This document shows, piece by piece, positions 44,790 through 57,000 of a stretch of DNA of 64,000 nucleotides. The DNA comes from Dama dama. Taxonomy: Eukaryota > Chordata > Mammalia > Artiodactyla > Cervidae. Below the pieces are notes generated by a model. That model had not been told where the DNA came from and did not search any database. It saw only the letters and a program-made list of their open reading frames with translations. The stretch spans positions 10,106,001-10,170,000 of the forward strand of contig NC_083714.1 in assembly GCF_033118175.1 (NCBI RefSeq), written 5' to 3'. Every line of letters begins with the position of its first letter. Within the stretch, counting starts at the first letter, position 1. The translations under genes were made by a program, and so were the position numbers.

Positions 44790-45465
44790 CTTTAGCATTT
44801 GTTGGAGAACTGGTTTGGTGGTGCTGAATTCTCTCAGCTTTTGCCTGTCTGTAAAGCTTTTGATTTCTCCATATTTGAGTCAGATCCTTGCTGGGTACAG
44901 TAGTCTGGGCTGTAGGTTATTTTCTTTCATCACTTTAAGTATATTCTGCCATTCCCTTCTGGTCTGAAGAGTTTCTATTGAAACTCTGTTATCTATTGAA
45001 AAGCTGTTATCCTTATGGGAATCCCCTTGTGTGTTATTTTTTTGTTTTTCCCTTGATGCTTTTAACATTTGTTCTTTGTGTTTGATCTTTGTTAATTTGA
45101 TTAATATGTGTCTTGGGGTGTTTTGCCTTGGGTTTATCCTGTTTGGGACTCTCTGGGTTTCTTGGACTTAGGTGATTATTTCCTTCCCCATTTTAGGGAA
45201 TTTTTCAACTATTATCTCCTCAAGTATCTTCTCTTGGTCTTTCTTTTTGTCTTCTTCTTCTGGGACTCCTATGATTCGAATGTTGAGGCATTTAACATTG
45301 TCCCAGATGTCTCTGAGTTTGTCCTCATTTCTTTTAATTCTTTTTTTCTTTTTTTCCTCTCTGTTTTATTTCTACCATTCTATCTTCTACCTCACTTATC
45401 CTATCTTCTGCCTCCGTTACTCTACTGTTGGTTCCCTCCAAAACGTTTTTGATCTTGTTAACGCA
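44790..45465 (-). pseudogene. L1 ORF1, C-terminal half only
   Basis: Encodes the RNA-binding C-terminal part of ORF1p (VEDRMVE, then DIWDNVKCLNIRIIGVPEEE and the ILKVMKENNLQPRLLYPARI end), with stops and frameshifts. Upstream, at about 45,466, the text passes straight into 5' UTR-like sequence, so the N-terminal coiled coil and start are missing. This suggests an internal deletion. Confidence 0.7.
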
Positions 45466-47964
45466 TTATGAGAGTGGAGGTATGGAGGCGTTTGATGAAC
45501 TCCTATCGTTTAATGTTCCCTGGGTTCAGGAGTTCTCTGGTATTCTCAGGATTTGGACTTAAGCCTCCAGCCTCTGGTTTTCAGTCTTATTCTTACACAG
45601 TAGCCTCACAACTTCTCCATCTATACAGCATCAATGATAAAACATCTAGGTTAATGATGAAAAGTTTCTCCACAGTGAGGGACACCTGTAGAGGTACACA
45701 GAGTTACATGGAGAAGAGAAGAGGGAAGTGGGAGTTAGAGGTGATGAGGAGGAGCAGAGGGGGTATCAAAAGGGGAGAGAGCAAGCTAGCCAGTAATCAC
45801 TTCCCTGTGTGGTCTCCACAGTCTGGACCCCTATGAGATGTTCACGGAGTTACACAGAGAGGAGAAGAGGGAGGAAGGAGACAGAGGTGGCCAGGGGGAT
45901 AAAAGGGAGAAGCAAAAGGAGACATATCCAGCCAGTAATCAGTTCCCTAAGTGTTCTCCACAGCCCAGAACACACAAAGACATTCACTGAGTTGGGGAGA
46001 GAAGAAAAGGGGGTGGGGGGAGATAGAGACGACCTAGTGAAGAAAAAGGAGAGTCAAAAGGGGTGGAGAGCAATCAGGCCAGTGATCCCGCTCCCAAGTA
46101 AAAAATGGGTACTGAAGGTTGGGTTCTTAAAGGTACAAAGTTGATAACAAATACCAAAAAGCAAAGATTAAAAATCTCGAGTAAGGGTTAGCTTCCCAAA
46201 ATTACAATATTAAAAAGAAAAGAAAAAAAGAAATCAAACAAACAACAACAAAACAAAGCAAAGTCACTGAAATTATAAAATATATATATATATATATATG
46301 AAGTTTGCTTTAAAAATAGGGTCTTTCTTTTTTTTTTTTTTGCAAGGTAATAGCAGGTTATAAAAACGAAAGTTAAAGGAGTAATGGGGACTTAAAATTT
46401 TTTTAAATTTAAAAAATATTTTTAAATTTTTTTAAATTTAAAAAATGATAGTAGTAAAAATATATCTAAGACTTTCTCTGGAACTGTTGCGGACAGTGTG
46501 GGGTCAGTTCATCTTCAGATAGTTCCTTGGTCCGGCTTGTACTTCTCAGGGTCTATAGGTCCCTTCCTATGTAGTCGGTGCTAACTACAGGGTTTTAATC
46601 TATTGCACCTGTCACTTCCAAAGCGGTTCCCTCTGTTTATTTTAGCTTCTGTTTGCTGGTCTCTTCAGTGTCTAATTTCCACCCTGCCACAAGGGGCACA
46701 GTGGTGGTCACTTTTTTTTTTTTTTTTTTTTTTTGGGAGGGGGAGGGCTCGCTTGCTCACTCATGCTTTGGGGAGGGAGAAACACTGCAAACAAATATCA
46801 CTGGCGTGTGCTCACAGTGTTTCAGCTGCACTGAGTTTGACCCCGCTCACAGCGTGTGTACTTTCCCAGTCTACACTGCTCAGACTCTAGGTTGCTCTCC
46901 CAGGAACTGTCTGATGCAGGCCCTGGTTTGCATGCACTTTCCAGGCCTAAGCTGCTCAGGTTCAGGTTCTCAGGTACTCCACAAAGGCACAGACTTGGTT
47001 GGGCCAGCGTTTTGCACCTGTCCCAGGTCCGAGCAGCTCAGGTGACCAAGTGCTTGGCGTGTGTAGTCGCCCCCAGTTGAAGGCTGTGGCTTATCCCCTC
47101 CCCTGTTCCAGCCGCTTGGTTTTCTGGGTGTACAACGGGCATGCCTTCTCAGGTGTGCCGTGTGTCTATTCTGGGGAGCTGGTCTCTGGCTGCGACCCTC
47201 CCGGCAGATGTCGATTGTCCAGAATCCCAAGAAGTCTTGGTTAGAAGACAAGTCTGCTTGCAGTTTGGTAGGATGCCTCTCTGGGGCCGCGATTGGCCCC
47301 TTCTGGCTCTGGCTGCCCTCATATGCCTGGGGATGGGCCGGTTCACAGCCGGCTAGCTCTGCTCAGTCCTTTGTTCTGTGAGCGTGCCTGGTGGGCTCTT
47401 AGGTTAGGGCTTTTCGCCTTTTTGCAGGATAGCTCTCCCACAGTCTGGGTTGTTAACTCAGGTTAGTTTCCTCAGATTGCCCTCAGAACATTCAGGCCCG
47501 GTTCTTACCCTAAGCAATGCAGCCTTCTCCTCCCTGTCCCTCCCCCGCTTGCTAGCGGGGGATGCAAGTGTCTGGGTTGCTGCTCCACTGGGAGTTGCTG
47601 TAAGGCACATAATCTGTGGGTTTTAATTATTTATTTTTCCTCCTGGATATTTTGCCCTCTGAGATTCCACGGCTCGCCACAGACCTGCCAGAGAGTGTTT
47701 CCTGGTGTTCGGAAACTTCTCTCTTTTTTAAGACTCCTTTCCTGGGATGGATCTCCATCCCTACCTCTTTTATCTCTCTTTTTATCTTTTATATTTTGTC
47801 CTACCTCCTTTTGAAGACAATGGGCTGCCTTTCTGGGTGCCTGATGTCCTCTGCCAGCATTCAGAAGTTGTTCTGTGGAATTTGCTCGACTTTCAAATGT
47901 TCTTTTGATGAATTTGTGGGGGAGAAAGTGGTCTCCCCGTCCTCTTCCTCTGCCATCTTCTGCA
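45466..47964 (-). promoter_or_regulatory. L1 5' UTR (internal promoter region)
   Basis: About 2.5 kb, GC-rich towards its start (46,740-47,600), with T/A runs (T23 at 46,713-46,735 and (AT)n at 46,281-46,299) and purine-rich blocks (45,700-46,060). L1 5' UTRs hold the internal sense promoter and often an antisense one. Position next to ORF1 and the GAAGATGGC start support the call; promoter activity is inferred. Confidence 0.65.
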
Positions 47965-47966
47965 GG

Positions 47967-48261
47967 GTGAGGGATGTTCATAAATTGTAAATGACCACTC
48001 TACTCTGAAAAATTGATGTCATATGTTATTGGAGAAAGTAATTTTATTATCTTGACAAATAAAACCATGAATTCTGTTAAAAAAAATCCCTTCATGTTCA
48101 AATGTTTTCTTTCATTAACATTGTAAGGGGAAAGTGGCAGGATGTGAGAACACAGCAGATCAGTAAGATGGATGATGCAGCCCGGTCCAGGGCATTCTGA
48201 CCTCAGCCCCATCCTAATGTTTCGCTTGCACATTCTATATTCTCATGAAAAACAGAGGATT
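47967..48261. other. No gene recognised
   Basis: Short spacer between the L1 5' end and a Bov-tA. It has only a chance 77-codon minus frame. Confidence 0.35.
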
Positions 48262-48402
48262 TTTTTTTTTTTGAAAGTTTCTCAGTCATGTCCGACTCTT
48301 TGCCACCATTCTCCAGGCTAGAATACTGAGGTGGGTAGTCTTTCCCTTCTCCAGGAGATCTTCCCAACCCAGGGACTGAACCCGGGTCTCCCGCATTGCA
48401 AC
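48262..48402 (-). mobile_element. Bov-tA SINE, internally deleted
   Basis: Antisense with T-rich tail: AGTTTCTCAGTCATGTCCGACTCTTTGCCACC, then directly ATTCTCCAGGCTAGAATAC, and CGGGTCTCCCGCATTGCA. The usual CCATGGACTGTAGCC part is deleted, and the head after GCATTGCA is missing. ACAGAGGAT and GCAGAGGAT flank it. Confidence 0.88.
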
Positions 48403-48609
48403 AGCAGAGGATGGTGACAGTCTCCTCAGTCTCACCCATTTCTTCCAAGAAATGAGACAGTGGTGCCTTGAAGAGCATGCGTATGTTTTCTTAGATTGTG
48501 TTGCTTCTCCCCCTCTCCCATTCCTGGTAGAAGAAAACTCAGAAGATCTTTTGACTTGAATATTTGCCCATTTAGTAAAACTGCACCATCACCACATACT
48601 TTTTATTTA

Positions 48610-48952
48610 AATATTTATTGATTTATTTATGGTTGCAATGAGTCTTCATTGCTGCACGCGGGCCTTCTCCAGTTGCAGCGAGCGGGGCCTACTCTCTAGT
48701 GGTGGTGCAGGAGATTCTCATTACGGTGACTTCTCTTCTGGCGGAGGATGGGCTCTAGGCATGCAGACTTCAGTCATTGCAGTATATAGGCTCAGTAGTT
48801 GCAGTTCACAGGCTTTAGAGTGCTGGCACAGTAGTTATGTTGCATGGGCTTAGTTGTCCCACAGCATGTGGTATCTTCCTGGACCATGTATCGAACCAGT
48901 GTGTCCTGCATTGACAGGTGGATTCTTCACCACTGAGCCACCAGGGAAGCCC
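48610..48952 (-). mobile_element. CHR-like SINE, long form
   Basis: Antisense: TTTATTGATTTATTTATGGTTGC, repeated TTGCAG(C/T) and GGGCT text, GACCATGTATCGAACCAGTG, CACTGAGCCACCAGGGAAGCCC. About 340 bp, similar in layout to 51,030-51,358. Confidence 0.82.
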
Positions 48953-50343
48953 ACCAAATGATTTTTTAGATAAATTAAATGAAGACAATGATTGATTCAT
49001 TTACATATAGGAGCATCGATAGGTCCAGAGTTAAGCTTGACACACTCTTCCAACCTATGCTGCCATGCATGGGCTGGTGGTTTTGAAGAGATCCTGAACT
49101 ACAGTTGAGGACAGTTGTGGACTGGTTTCTGTGACTGTGAGTTCCACTTCCAGATAACTTGGGCTTCTTGACCCCCAAACAACACATGCTGCCAACTTGG
49201 GCTCAAGTGGAGCCCATGCTGATTCAAGGCTTGAGTTCTGGAATGCTCCAGAACCTGAAAGCAGAAAGTTTGTATTTCCTGAGGAAGAGAGACAAGACAC
49301 TATTTTGTCTTGGAAATGAATTTTCTTCCTTCTGGTTCTTTTCCTTCTTCCTATACCTTTCCTCCTGGCTCAGATGCAGCCAAGGTAAATGGGACCCCTT
49401 GCATTCTGCCTCCTTCTCCTGCTGCATGGAGCCATGCAACTGGGTGGGGGCCCTGAAGAGAAGTGGACCTTGGGTAGGCTGGACCTAGCTTTTGTGCACA
49501 TATTTCTGCAGAGTTAAATCCAACCTCATGACCACTTCCCAAACAGAACTGCATTTGTTGACTCAACCACCCCCCTTATGTTTGAGTAATTCTGTGCTGT
49601 GGGAGGCACATGGGTTATCCCTATTTTACTCAAATGTGCATTTTACTGTTGTCCACACTAACTGACCTTTTGAAACTGTGTTTAGTAGAATCTCTGCACA
49701 GGATTTCCCCTGGGATATAACAGTTTGTTTCTGTTAATAGAAATGGATTATCTGGAGAGGTTCCTTCATACACAGTTGGCCCTGTCACTTTGGATTCTTT
49801 TCTAGGTAGCTTTCATGCTTTACCAGGTGGGCCCACAATGCCCCTTTCCTTTATCTTAAATTCATATCTCTGCCAACCTCCTGAAGATCAGGATTAACAA
49901 AGATGCAAGGGATAATTCCTAGGCTCCCCTGAGTCCTTTGACCTTACAGAAGAAGTATTTAATGACAAGGGAATTGATCTGACAAAATCAGATAGAAGGG
50001 GTTAGTACAGTTTGGAACATCACATTCAAATAGAGGTATGTTTTAAGGAAAGAAAAAGTCATTGAAGTCAAAGTAACCAAATATCCAAAGAGGTAATGTT
50101 AACTTTCCAACTGCCTGTTTAGGATATGGAGAAAATGTGTATCCTTATCTGTCATTCATTCATTGACTTATACATTCATATTAATAAATAATATGTTCCC
50201 CAAACAGCAGTGAGAGTCTGCATGCCCAGCTCTTTCCATTGGTGTGGTCAATAAAGTCCCTTCATCATCTACAATTTGAAGAACAAGACACTTTAAGTTT
50301 TTCTCTACATACATTGAAACAACATCCTTTAGTATCATACTGC
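48953..50343. other. No gene recognised
   Basis: Single-copy-looking sequence with frames up to 109 codons (49,159-49,488), none recognisable. Nothing suggests exons. Confidence 0.4.
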
Positions 50344-50476
50344 GTTTTTGTTTTGTTTTGCTTTTTACCACACTGTATAGCATGCAGAATCTTACTTCCC
50401 CAACTGGGGATTAAACCCATGCTCCTTGCAGTGGAAGTGTGGAGTTTTAACCACTGGACCTCCGAGGACATCCCTG
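50344..50476 (-). mobile_element. CHR-like SINE, short form
   Basis: Antisense: TTTTGCTTTTTACCACACTG, CCCCAACTGGGGATTAAACCC, TTTTAACCACTGGACCTCCGAGGACATCCC. The T-rich start is the complement of its tail. Confidence 0.82.
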
Positions 50477-50539
50477 GTGTTATATATTTTGCTTCTACTA
50501 TTAAAGAGAATTTGGAAATTTCAAGAGGAAAATGAAAGC

Positions 50540-51000
50540 ATTTAATCATATTTTGGGGGCTGTTCTTCCATCCAGATGTTTCTAGATTTATTCTTTTACT
50601 AATTCCTTTCTGTTTCCTCTACACACTCTTCAGGGTGTATCTGCTGGTGAAAACTTTTTCTTAATCTTTCTTCACTTGAGAATCCCTTTTTAATCCCCAG
50701 TAATTTCTGAAGGATAATTAAGCTAGATACAGGTTTTGAGGTTGTCAATTCCTTTATTTCAGCACTTGGAAAATGTGCACTTCCTTGTGGACCACATCAT
50801 TTCTGACAAGAAATTGCTGTCCTTTATATACCACTTTTCTCCTATAGGTAGTGTAGGTTGTGTTTCTTTCCCTGATTTCCCTTTTGTATTTACTTTTCTG
50901 AGCTTTGACTATGATGTGTCTTTTCCTAAACATCTTTAGGTGTACTCTGCTTTGGGTCCACTCAATTTCTTAAAAATATAGATTTAGACACATGTGTAAT
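50540..51000 (-). mobile_element. Old L1M/HAL1-like fragment, left piece
   Basis: TTCTTCACTTGAGAATCCC, GGATAATTAAGCTAGATACAGG and TTTCTGACAAGAAATTGCTGTC look like antisense text of an old LINE, but family and strand are uncertain. It may continue at 52,570 after two inserted elements. Confidence 0.4.
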
Positions 51001-51004
51001 CAAC

Positions 51005-51358
51005 TAATTTATTTTTATAGATTATTTATTATTTTTTATTTATTTGTTTATTTTTGGTTGCACTGAGTCTTTGTTGCTGTGTGTGGGCTTTCTCTAGTTG
51101 CAGTGAGTGGGGGCTACTCTCTAATTCTGGTGTGCAGGCTTCTCATTGTGGTGGCTTCTCTTGTTGCAAGCATGGGCTCTAGGCACACAGGCTTCAGTAG
51201 TTGCAGCTCTTGGGCTCTAGAGTGTGAGCTCAGTAGTTGAGGTGCACAGGCTTAGTTGCTCCTCGGTATGTGGGGTCTTCCTCAACCAGGGATGGAAACT
51301 GTGTCCCCTGTATTGGCAGGCTGATTCGTAATCACTGGCACACCAGCGAAGTCCCTGG
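51005..51358 (-). mobile_element. CHR-like SINE, long form
   Basis: Antisense: T-rich tail TTTATTTATTTGTTTATTTTTGG, TTGCTGTGTGTGGGCTTTCTCTAGTTGC, CTCAACCAGGGATGG, CACTGGCACACCAGCGAAGTCCCTGG. Its head abuts the L1 that follows. Confidence 0.82.
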
Positions 51359-52565
51359 TCAATTAATTTATGACAAAAGGAACCAAGAATATACACTGGG
51401 GAAAGGACAGTCTCATCAAGAAATGGTGTTGAGAAAATTAGACAACCATGTGCAAAATAATGAAACTTGACCAGTATCTTCAACCATACATAAAAATGAA
51501 CTCAAAATGGGGTTAAAGACTTGAACATAAGATCTGAAATCTTCAAACTCCTAGAAGAAAACAAACAGTACACCCCTTGACATAGATCTTGGCAGTGATT
51601 TTTTAATCTGACACCAAAGCAAAATCAACAAAAATAAATGGGACTACATCAGACTACAAAGCTTCTTTATGGCAAAGGAAACCATCAACAGAATTAAAAG
51701 ACAACCCACTGAATGGGATAAAATAATTACAAGTATCTGATAAGGGGCTAATGTCCATAATATACAAAGAACTCATACAGCTCAATAGCAAATATTAATA
51801 ATAATTCTATTAAAAAATGGACAGATCTGAACAGACATTTTTCCAAAGAATACATACAGATGGCCAACAGGTACATGAAAAGTTGTTAAACATTAATTGT
51901 TGGGGAAGGGCAAATCAAAACCAAAATGAGATATCACCTTACACTTGTTAGAATGACTGTTATTTAAAAAGACAGTAAATAGCAAGTGCTGGCAGGGATG
52001 TGGAGAACTTTGTGCACTGTTGATGGGAATGTAAATAGGTGCAACCACTATGGAAAACAGTCTGGAGGTTCCAAAGAAAATTAAAAAAAAAAAAGAGAGA
52101 GAGAGAGAGAGAGAACTGTCATATGACCTGGCAGTTCCACTTCTGGGTATTTATCTAAAGAAAATAAAAACACTAATTTGAAAAGGTTTATGCATCCTCA
52201 TGTTCATTGCAGTATTATTTATAGTAGCGAAGATATGGAAACAACCTAAGTATCCACAGTGTGTGAATGGATAAAGACAATGTGGTACATGTATTTAATG
52301 GAATATTATTTGCCCATAAGTAAGAACAGGATCTTTTTGCTTGGGATAACACGGATGGATCTTGAGGGCATCATGCTAAGTAACTCAAACAGAGAAAGAT
52401 AAATACTGTTTGATCTCTTTTATGTAGAATCTAAAACAACGACCCCCCCCCCCAGTCAAGCTGATATATACAGTGACTAGTTTGGTGGTTGCCATAGGTG
52501 AGGGGTGGGGGGTTAGAAAAATGGAAACCTTTTTTTAGCTTAAATAAAATGAGTAAAGAATTTTA
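51359..52565 (+). mobile_element. Old mammalian L1 (L1MA-like) 3' part
   Basis: Ordered ORF2-end text: AATGAACTCAAAATGGGGTTAAAG, ACAAAAATAAATGGGACTACATC, AGACAACCCACTGAATGGG, TTCCAAAGAATACATACAGATGGCC, TCATATGACCTGGCAGTTCCAC, GTGAATGGATAAAGACAATGTGG. No frame longer than 88 codons survives. It contains (GA)10 at 52,094-52,114 and C11 at 52,443-52,453. Confidence 0.82.
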
Positions 52566-52569
52566 ATTA

Positions 52570-53130
52570 AAAATGTAAGTTTAGATTTTTGGCCAGATTT
52601 GATGATTATTAGCCCTTATTTTTCAAATTCATTTTCACCCACGCACTTTTTCTCCTCTCCTTCCAGAACAAAAATGAGAAGCATAGCATATCCTTAGTTA
52701 GATCAATGGGTCCCTGAGACTTTGTTCTTTTTTATAATACCTTTTCTCTTTGTTGTTCTGACTGTATAGTCTCTAACATGCTGTCTTCAAGTTCACTGAT
52801 TCTTTTCTCTATTCTGCTCTTCAGTCTATCCATTGAGCTTTTAATTTATGTTTCAGTTCTAAAATTTCTAATTGGTTTTCTCTGTATCTTGTGTTTCTTT
52901 GCTGAGACTTGATTTTTTTTTCATTTGTTTCAAGTATATTTGTAAGTAATTGTTGAAACATTTTTATAAGATCTACTTTAAATTCCTGGTCAGATAATTC
53001 CAACATCCATGTCATTTCTGTGTTGGTCTCTGTTGATTGCCTTCTTTCAATTTGAGATTTATCTGGTTCTTGGATATTGTATCCAGATTTTGAATAATGT
53101 GATATGACACTCTGTATCTTATTTAATTTT
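52570..53130 (-). mobile_element. Old L1M/HAL1-like fragment, right piece
   Basis: CAAGTTCACTGATTCTTTTCTCTATTCTGCTC, CTAAAATTTCTAATTGGTTTTC, GATAATTCCAACATCCATGTCATTTCTG and TTATCTGGTTCTTGGATATTG match antisense 5' or ORF1-side text of old LINEs. One minus-strand remnant of 64 codons (52,821-53,015) encodes NWMLEL/QEFKVDLIKM-like residues. Non-functional. Confidence 0.5.
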
Positions 53131-53192
53131 TATTTATTATTTATTTGGCTTTGCCAGGTCCTCATATTGAAGCACTTTTGCATTATTAGAAT

Positions 53193-53232
53193 AAGCTCCA
53201 TAATGTGGAGCTCCATAATAAGCTCCATAATT
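53193..53232. repeat. Short triple repeat AGCTCCATAAT
   Basis: AGCTCCATAAT occurs three times (near 53,194, 53,208 and 53,221), directly before the BovB fragment. It may be slippage at the insertion edge. Confidence 0.8.
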
Positions 53233-53594
53233 TTGAACTGTGGTGTTGGAGAAGACTCTTGAGAGTCACTTGGACTGCAAGGAGATCAAACCAGTCAATC
53301 CTAAAGGAAATCAGTCCTGGATATTCATTGGAAGGACCGATGCTGAAGTGGAAACTCCAATACTTTGGCCACCTGATGCAAAAAACGGACTCATTTGCAA
53401 AGACCCTGATGCTGGGAAAGATTGAAGGCAGGAAGAGGAGGGGACGACAGAGGATGAGATAGTTGGATGGCATCACCGACTCGATGGACATGAGTTTGAG
53501 CAAGCTCCAGGAGTTGGTGATGGACAGGGAAGCCAGGCGTGCTGCAGTCCATGGGATCACAAAGAGTCAGACAGAACTGAGCCACTGAACTGAC
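53233..53594 (+). mobile_element. BovB 3' end fragment
   Basis: BovB last 360 bp: TTTTGAACTGTGGTGTTGGAGAAG, GATGAGATAGTTGGATGGCATCACC, GAGTCAGACAGAACTGAGCCACTGAACTGA. Low divergence. Coding remnants only. Confidence 0.92.
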
Positions 53595-53689
53595 ACAGAA
53601 GTCTGGTAACAAGGTATGTTGGTTCCACCTTGTGACAAAAGTCTGAACTTCAGCTTGAACATTTGGGAACAGGAAAGTGGGACAGAGGG

Positions 53690-54020
53690 GCAAACTCACC
53701 AGACAGAGCTTTCTAGAAGTCTGGATGGAAAGCGGGGAGTTCCTTGGGTATGGCTATACTGATGGCCTCTTTCTGGCCATTTCATATAAAGGGGATCATA
53801 TAATACGTGATCTTTTCCATATTCGGGTTTTCACTTGGCATAAATTTTTCAAGGTTCCTCTAAGCTATAGCGTATATCAGTACTTCATTCCTTTTTATTG
53901 GCAAATGACATACCACATTTTATTTATTAAATCACAAATTGGTGACTATTTAGGTTGTTTCCACTTTTGACTATTATTAACAATGATTTCCATTTGTATA
54001 TTAATATTTAAATGTCTTAT
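53690..54020 (-). mobile_element. Old L1M 3' region, antisense
   Basis: CATATAATACGTGATCTTTTCC, GGCATAAATTTTTCAAGGTTCC, GTATATCAGTACTTCATTCC and GGTTGTTTCCACTTTTG are ordered antisense L1M text. The same region is partly present at 21,572-21,715. At 54,020 it joins a younger L1 at a homologous position. Confidence 0.72.
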
Positions 54021-54021
54021 T

Positions 54022-57000
54022 CAGTTTGCATTCCCACCAACAGTGTAAGAGGGTTCCCTTTTCTCCACACCCTCTCCAGCATTTATTGCTTGTAGACTTT
54101 TGGATAGCAGCCATCCTGACTGGCGTGTAATGGTACCTCATTGTGGTTTGGATTTGCATTTCTCTGATAATGAGTGATGTTGAGCATCTTTTCATGGGTT
54201 TGTTAGCCATCTATATGTCTTCTTTGGAGAAATGTCTGTTTAGTTTTTTGGCCCATTTTTTGATTGGGTCATTTATTTTTCTGGAATTGAGCTGCAGGAG
54301 TTGCTTGTATATTTTTGAGATTAATCCTTTGTCTGTTGCTTTGCTTGTTATTATTTTCTCCCATTGTGAAGGCTGTCTTTTCACCTTGCTTATAGTTTCT
54401 TTTGTTATGCAAAAGCTTTTAAGTTTCATTAGGTCCCATTTGTTTATTTTTGCTTTTATTTCCAATATTCTGGGAGGTGGGTCATAGTGGATCTTGCTGT
54501 GACTTATGTTGGAGAGTGTTTTGCCTATGTTCTCCTCTAGGAATTTTATAGTTTCTGGTCTTACTTTAGATCTTTAATCCATTTTGAGTTTATTTTTGTG
54601 TATGGTGTTATGAAGTGTTCTAGTTTCATTCTTTTACAAGTGGTTGACCAGTTTTCCCAGCCCCACTTGTTAAAGAGGTTGTCTTTTTTCCATTGTATAT
54701 CCTTGCCTCCTTTGTCGAAGATAAGATGTCCATAAGTACGTGGGTTTATCTCTGGGCTTTCTATTTTGTTCCATTGATCTATATTTCTGTCTTTGTGCCA
54801 GTACCATACTGTCTTGATGACTGTGGCTTTGTAGTAGAGCCTGAAGTCAGTCAGGTTGATTCCTCCAGTTCCATTCTTCTTTCTGAAGATTTCTTTGGCT
54901 ATTCGAGGTTTTTGTATTTCCATACAACTTGTGAAATTATTTGTTCTAGTTCTGTGAAGAATCCCGTTGGTAGCTTGATAGGGATTGCATTGAGTCCATA
55001 GATTGCTTTGGGTAGTATAGTCATTTTCACAATATTGATTCTTCTAATCCATGAACACAGTATATTTCTCCATCTATTTGTGTCCTCTTTGATTTCTTTC
55101 ATCAGTGTTTTATAGTTTTCTATGTATAGGTCTTTTGTTTCTTTAGGTAGATATACTCCTAAGTATTTTATTCTTTTTGTTGCAATGGTGAATGGTATTG
55201 TTTCCTTAATTTCTCTTTCTGTTTTCTCATTGATAGTGTATAGGAATGCAAGGGATTTCTGTGTGTTAATTTTATATCCTGCAACATTACTGTATTCATT
55301 GATTAGCTCTAGTAATTTTCTGGTGGAGTCTTTAGGGTTTTCTATGTAGAGGATCGTGTCATCTGCAAGCAGTGAGAGTTTTACTTCTTCTTTTCCAATC
55401 TGGATTCCTTTTATTTCTTTTTCTGCTCTGATTGCTGTGGCCAACACTTCCAAAACTATGTTGAATAGTAGTGGTGAGAGTAGGCACTCTTGTCTTGTTC
55501 CTGACTTTAAGGGAAATGCTTTCAATTTGACACCATTGAGGATAATGTTTGCAGTGGGTTTGTCATATATAGCTTTTAATATGTTGAGGTATGTTCCTTC
55601 TGTTCCTGCTTTCTGGAGAGTTTTCCTTTTATCATAAATGGATATTGAATTTTGTCAAAGGCTTTTTCTGCATCTATTGAGATAATCATATGGTTTTTAT
55701 CTTTCAATTTGTTAATGTGGTGTATTACATTGATTGATTTGTGGATATTAAAGAATCCTTGCATTCCTGGGATAAAGCCCACTTGGTCATGGTGTATGAT
55801 TTTTTTAATATGCTGTTGGATTCTGTTTGCTAGAATTTTGTTAAGGATTTTTGCATCTATGTTCATCAGTGATATTGGCCTGTAGTTTTCTTTTTTTGTG
55901 GCATCTTTGTCTGGTTTTGGAATTAGGGTGATGGTGGCCTCATAGAATGAGTTTGGAAGTTTACCTTCTTCTGCACTTTCCTGGAAGAGTTTGAGTAAGA
56001 TAGGTGTTAGCTCTTCTCTAAATTTTTGGTAGAATTCAGCTGTGAAGCTATCTGGTCCTGGGCTTTTGTTTGCTGGAAGATTTCTGATTATAGTTTCGAT
56101 TTCCTTGCTTGTGATGGGTCTGTTAAGATCTTCTATTTCTTCCTGGTTCAGTTTTGGAAAGTTATACTTTTCTAAGAATTTGTCCATTTCTTCCAAGTTG
56201 TCCATTTTATTGGCATAGAGCTGCTGGTAGTAGTCTCTTATGATCCTTTGTATTTCAGTGTTGTCTGTTGTGATCTCTCCATTTTCATTTCTAATTTTGT
56301 TAATTTGGTTCTTCTCTCTTTGTTTCTTAATGAGTCTTGCTAACGGTTGGTCAATTTTGTTTATTTTTTCAAAAAACCAGCTTTTAGCTTTGTTGATTTT
56401 TGCTATGGTCTCTTTAGTTTCTTTTGCATTTATTTCTGCCCTAATTTTTAAGATTTCTTTCCTTCTGCTAACTCTGGGGTTCTTCATTTCTTCCTTCTCT
56501 AATTGCTTTAGGTGTAGAGTTAGGTTATTTATTTGGTTTTTTTCTTGTTTCTTGATGTAAGCCTGTAATGCTATGAAACTTCCCCTTAGCACTGCTTTTA
56601 CAGTGTCCCATAGGTTTTGGGTTGTTGTGTTTTCATTTTCATTCATTTCTATGCACATTTTGATTTCTTTTTAGATTTCTTCTATGATTTGTTGGTTTTT
56701 CAGAAGCATGTTATTTAGCCTCCATATGTTTGAATTTTTAACAATTTTTTTCCTGTAATTGAGATCTAATCTTACTGCACTGTGGTCAGAAAAGATGACT
56801 GGAATGATTTCAGTTTTTTTGAATTTACCAAGACCAGATTTATGGCCCAGGATGTGATCTATTCTGGAGAAGGTTCTGTATGCACTTGAGAAAAAGGTGA
56901 AGTTGATTGTTTTGGGGTGAAATGTCCTATAGATATCAATTAGGTCTAGCTGGTCCATTGTGTCATTTAAGGTTTGTGTTTCCTTGTTAATTTTCTGTTT

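Larger units (their letters stand above)
40542..47964 (-). mobile_element. Bovine L1 LINE with 5' UTR, about 7.4 kb
   Basis: Minus-strand L1 with an intact-looking 3' tail (T-rich, 40,542-40,575), a broken ORF2 (40,896-44,739), part of ORF1 (44,790-45,465) and a long 5' UTR to about 47,964, whose end reads GAAGATGGCAGAGGAAGAGG on the element strand. It is the only 5'-complete L1 here, but the N-terminal half of ORF1 is missing and ORF2 is in at least eight frame pieces. No clear target duplication was found. Confidence 0.88.

Noticed and set aside
46900..47600. CpG-island promoter of a host gene
   Set aside because: The GC-rich stretch is the L1 5' UTR, continuous with the element; no host exon is near.
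40542..47964. Active full-length L1
   Set aside because: ORF2 is in many frame pieces and ORF1 lacks its N-terminal half.
49159..49488. 109-codon plus-strand frame
   Set aside because: No domain, and it overlaps equally long minus-strand frames; treated as chance.
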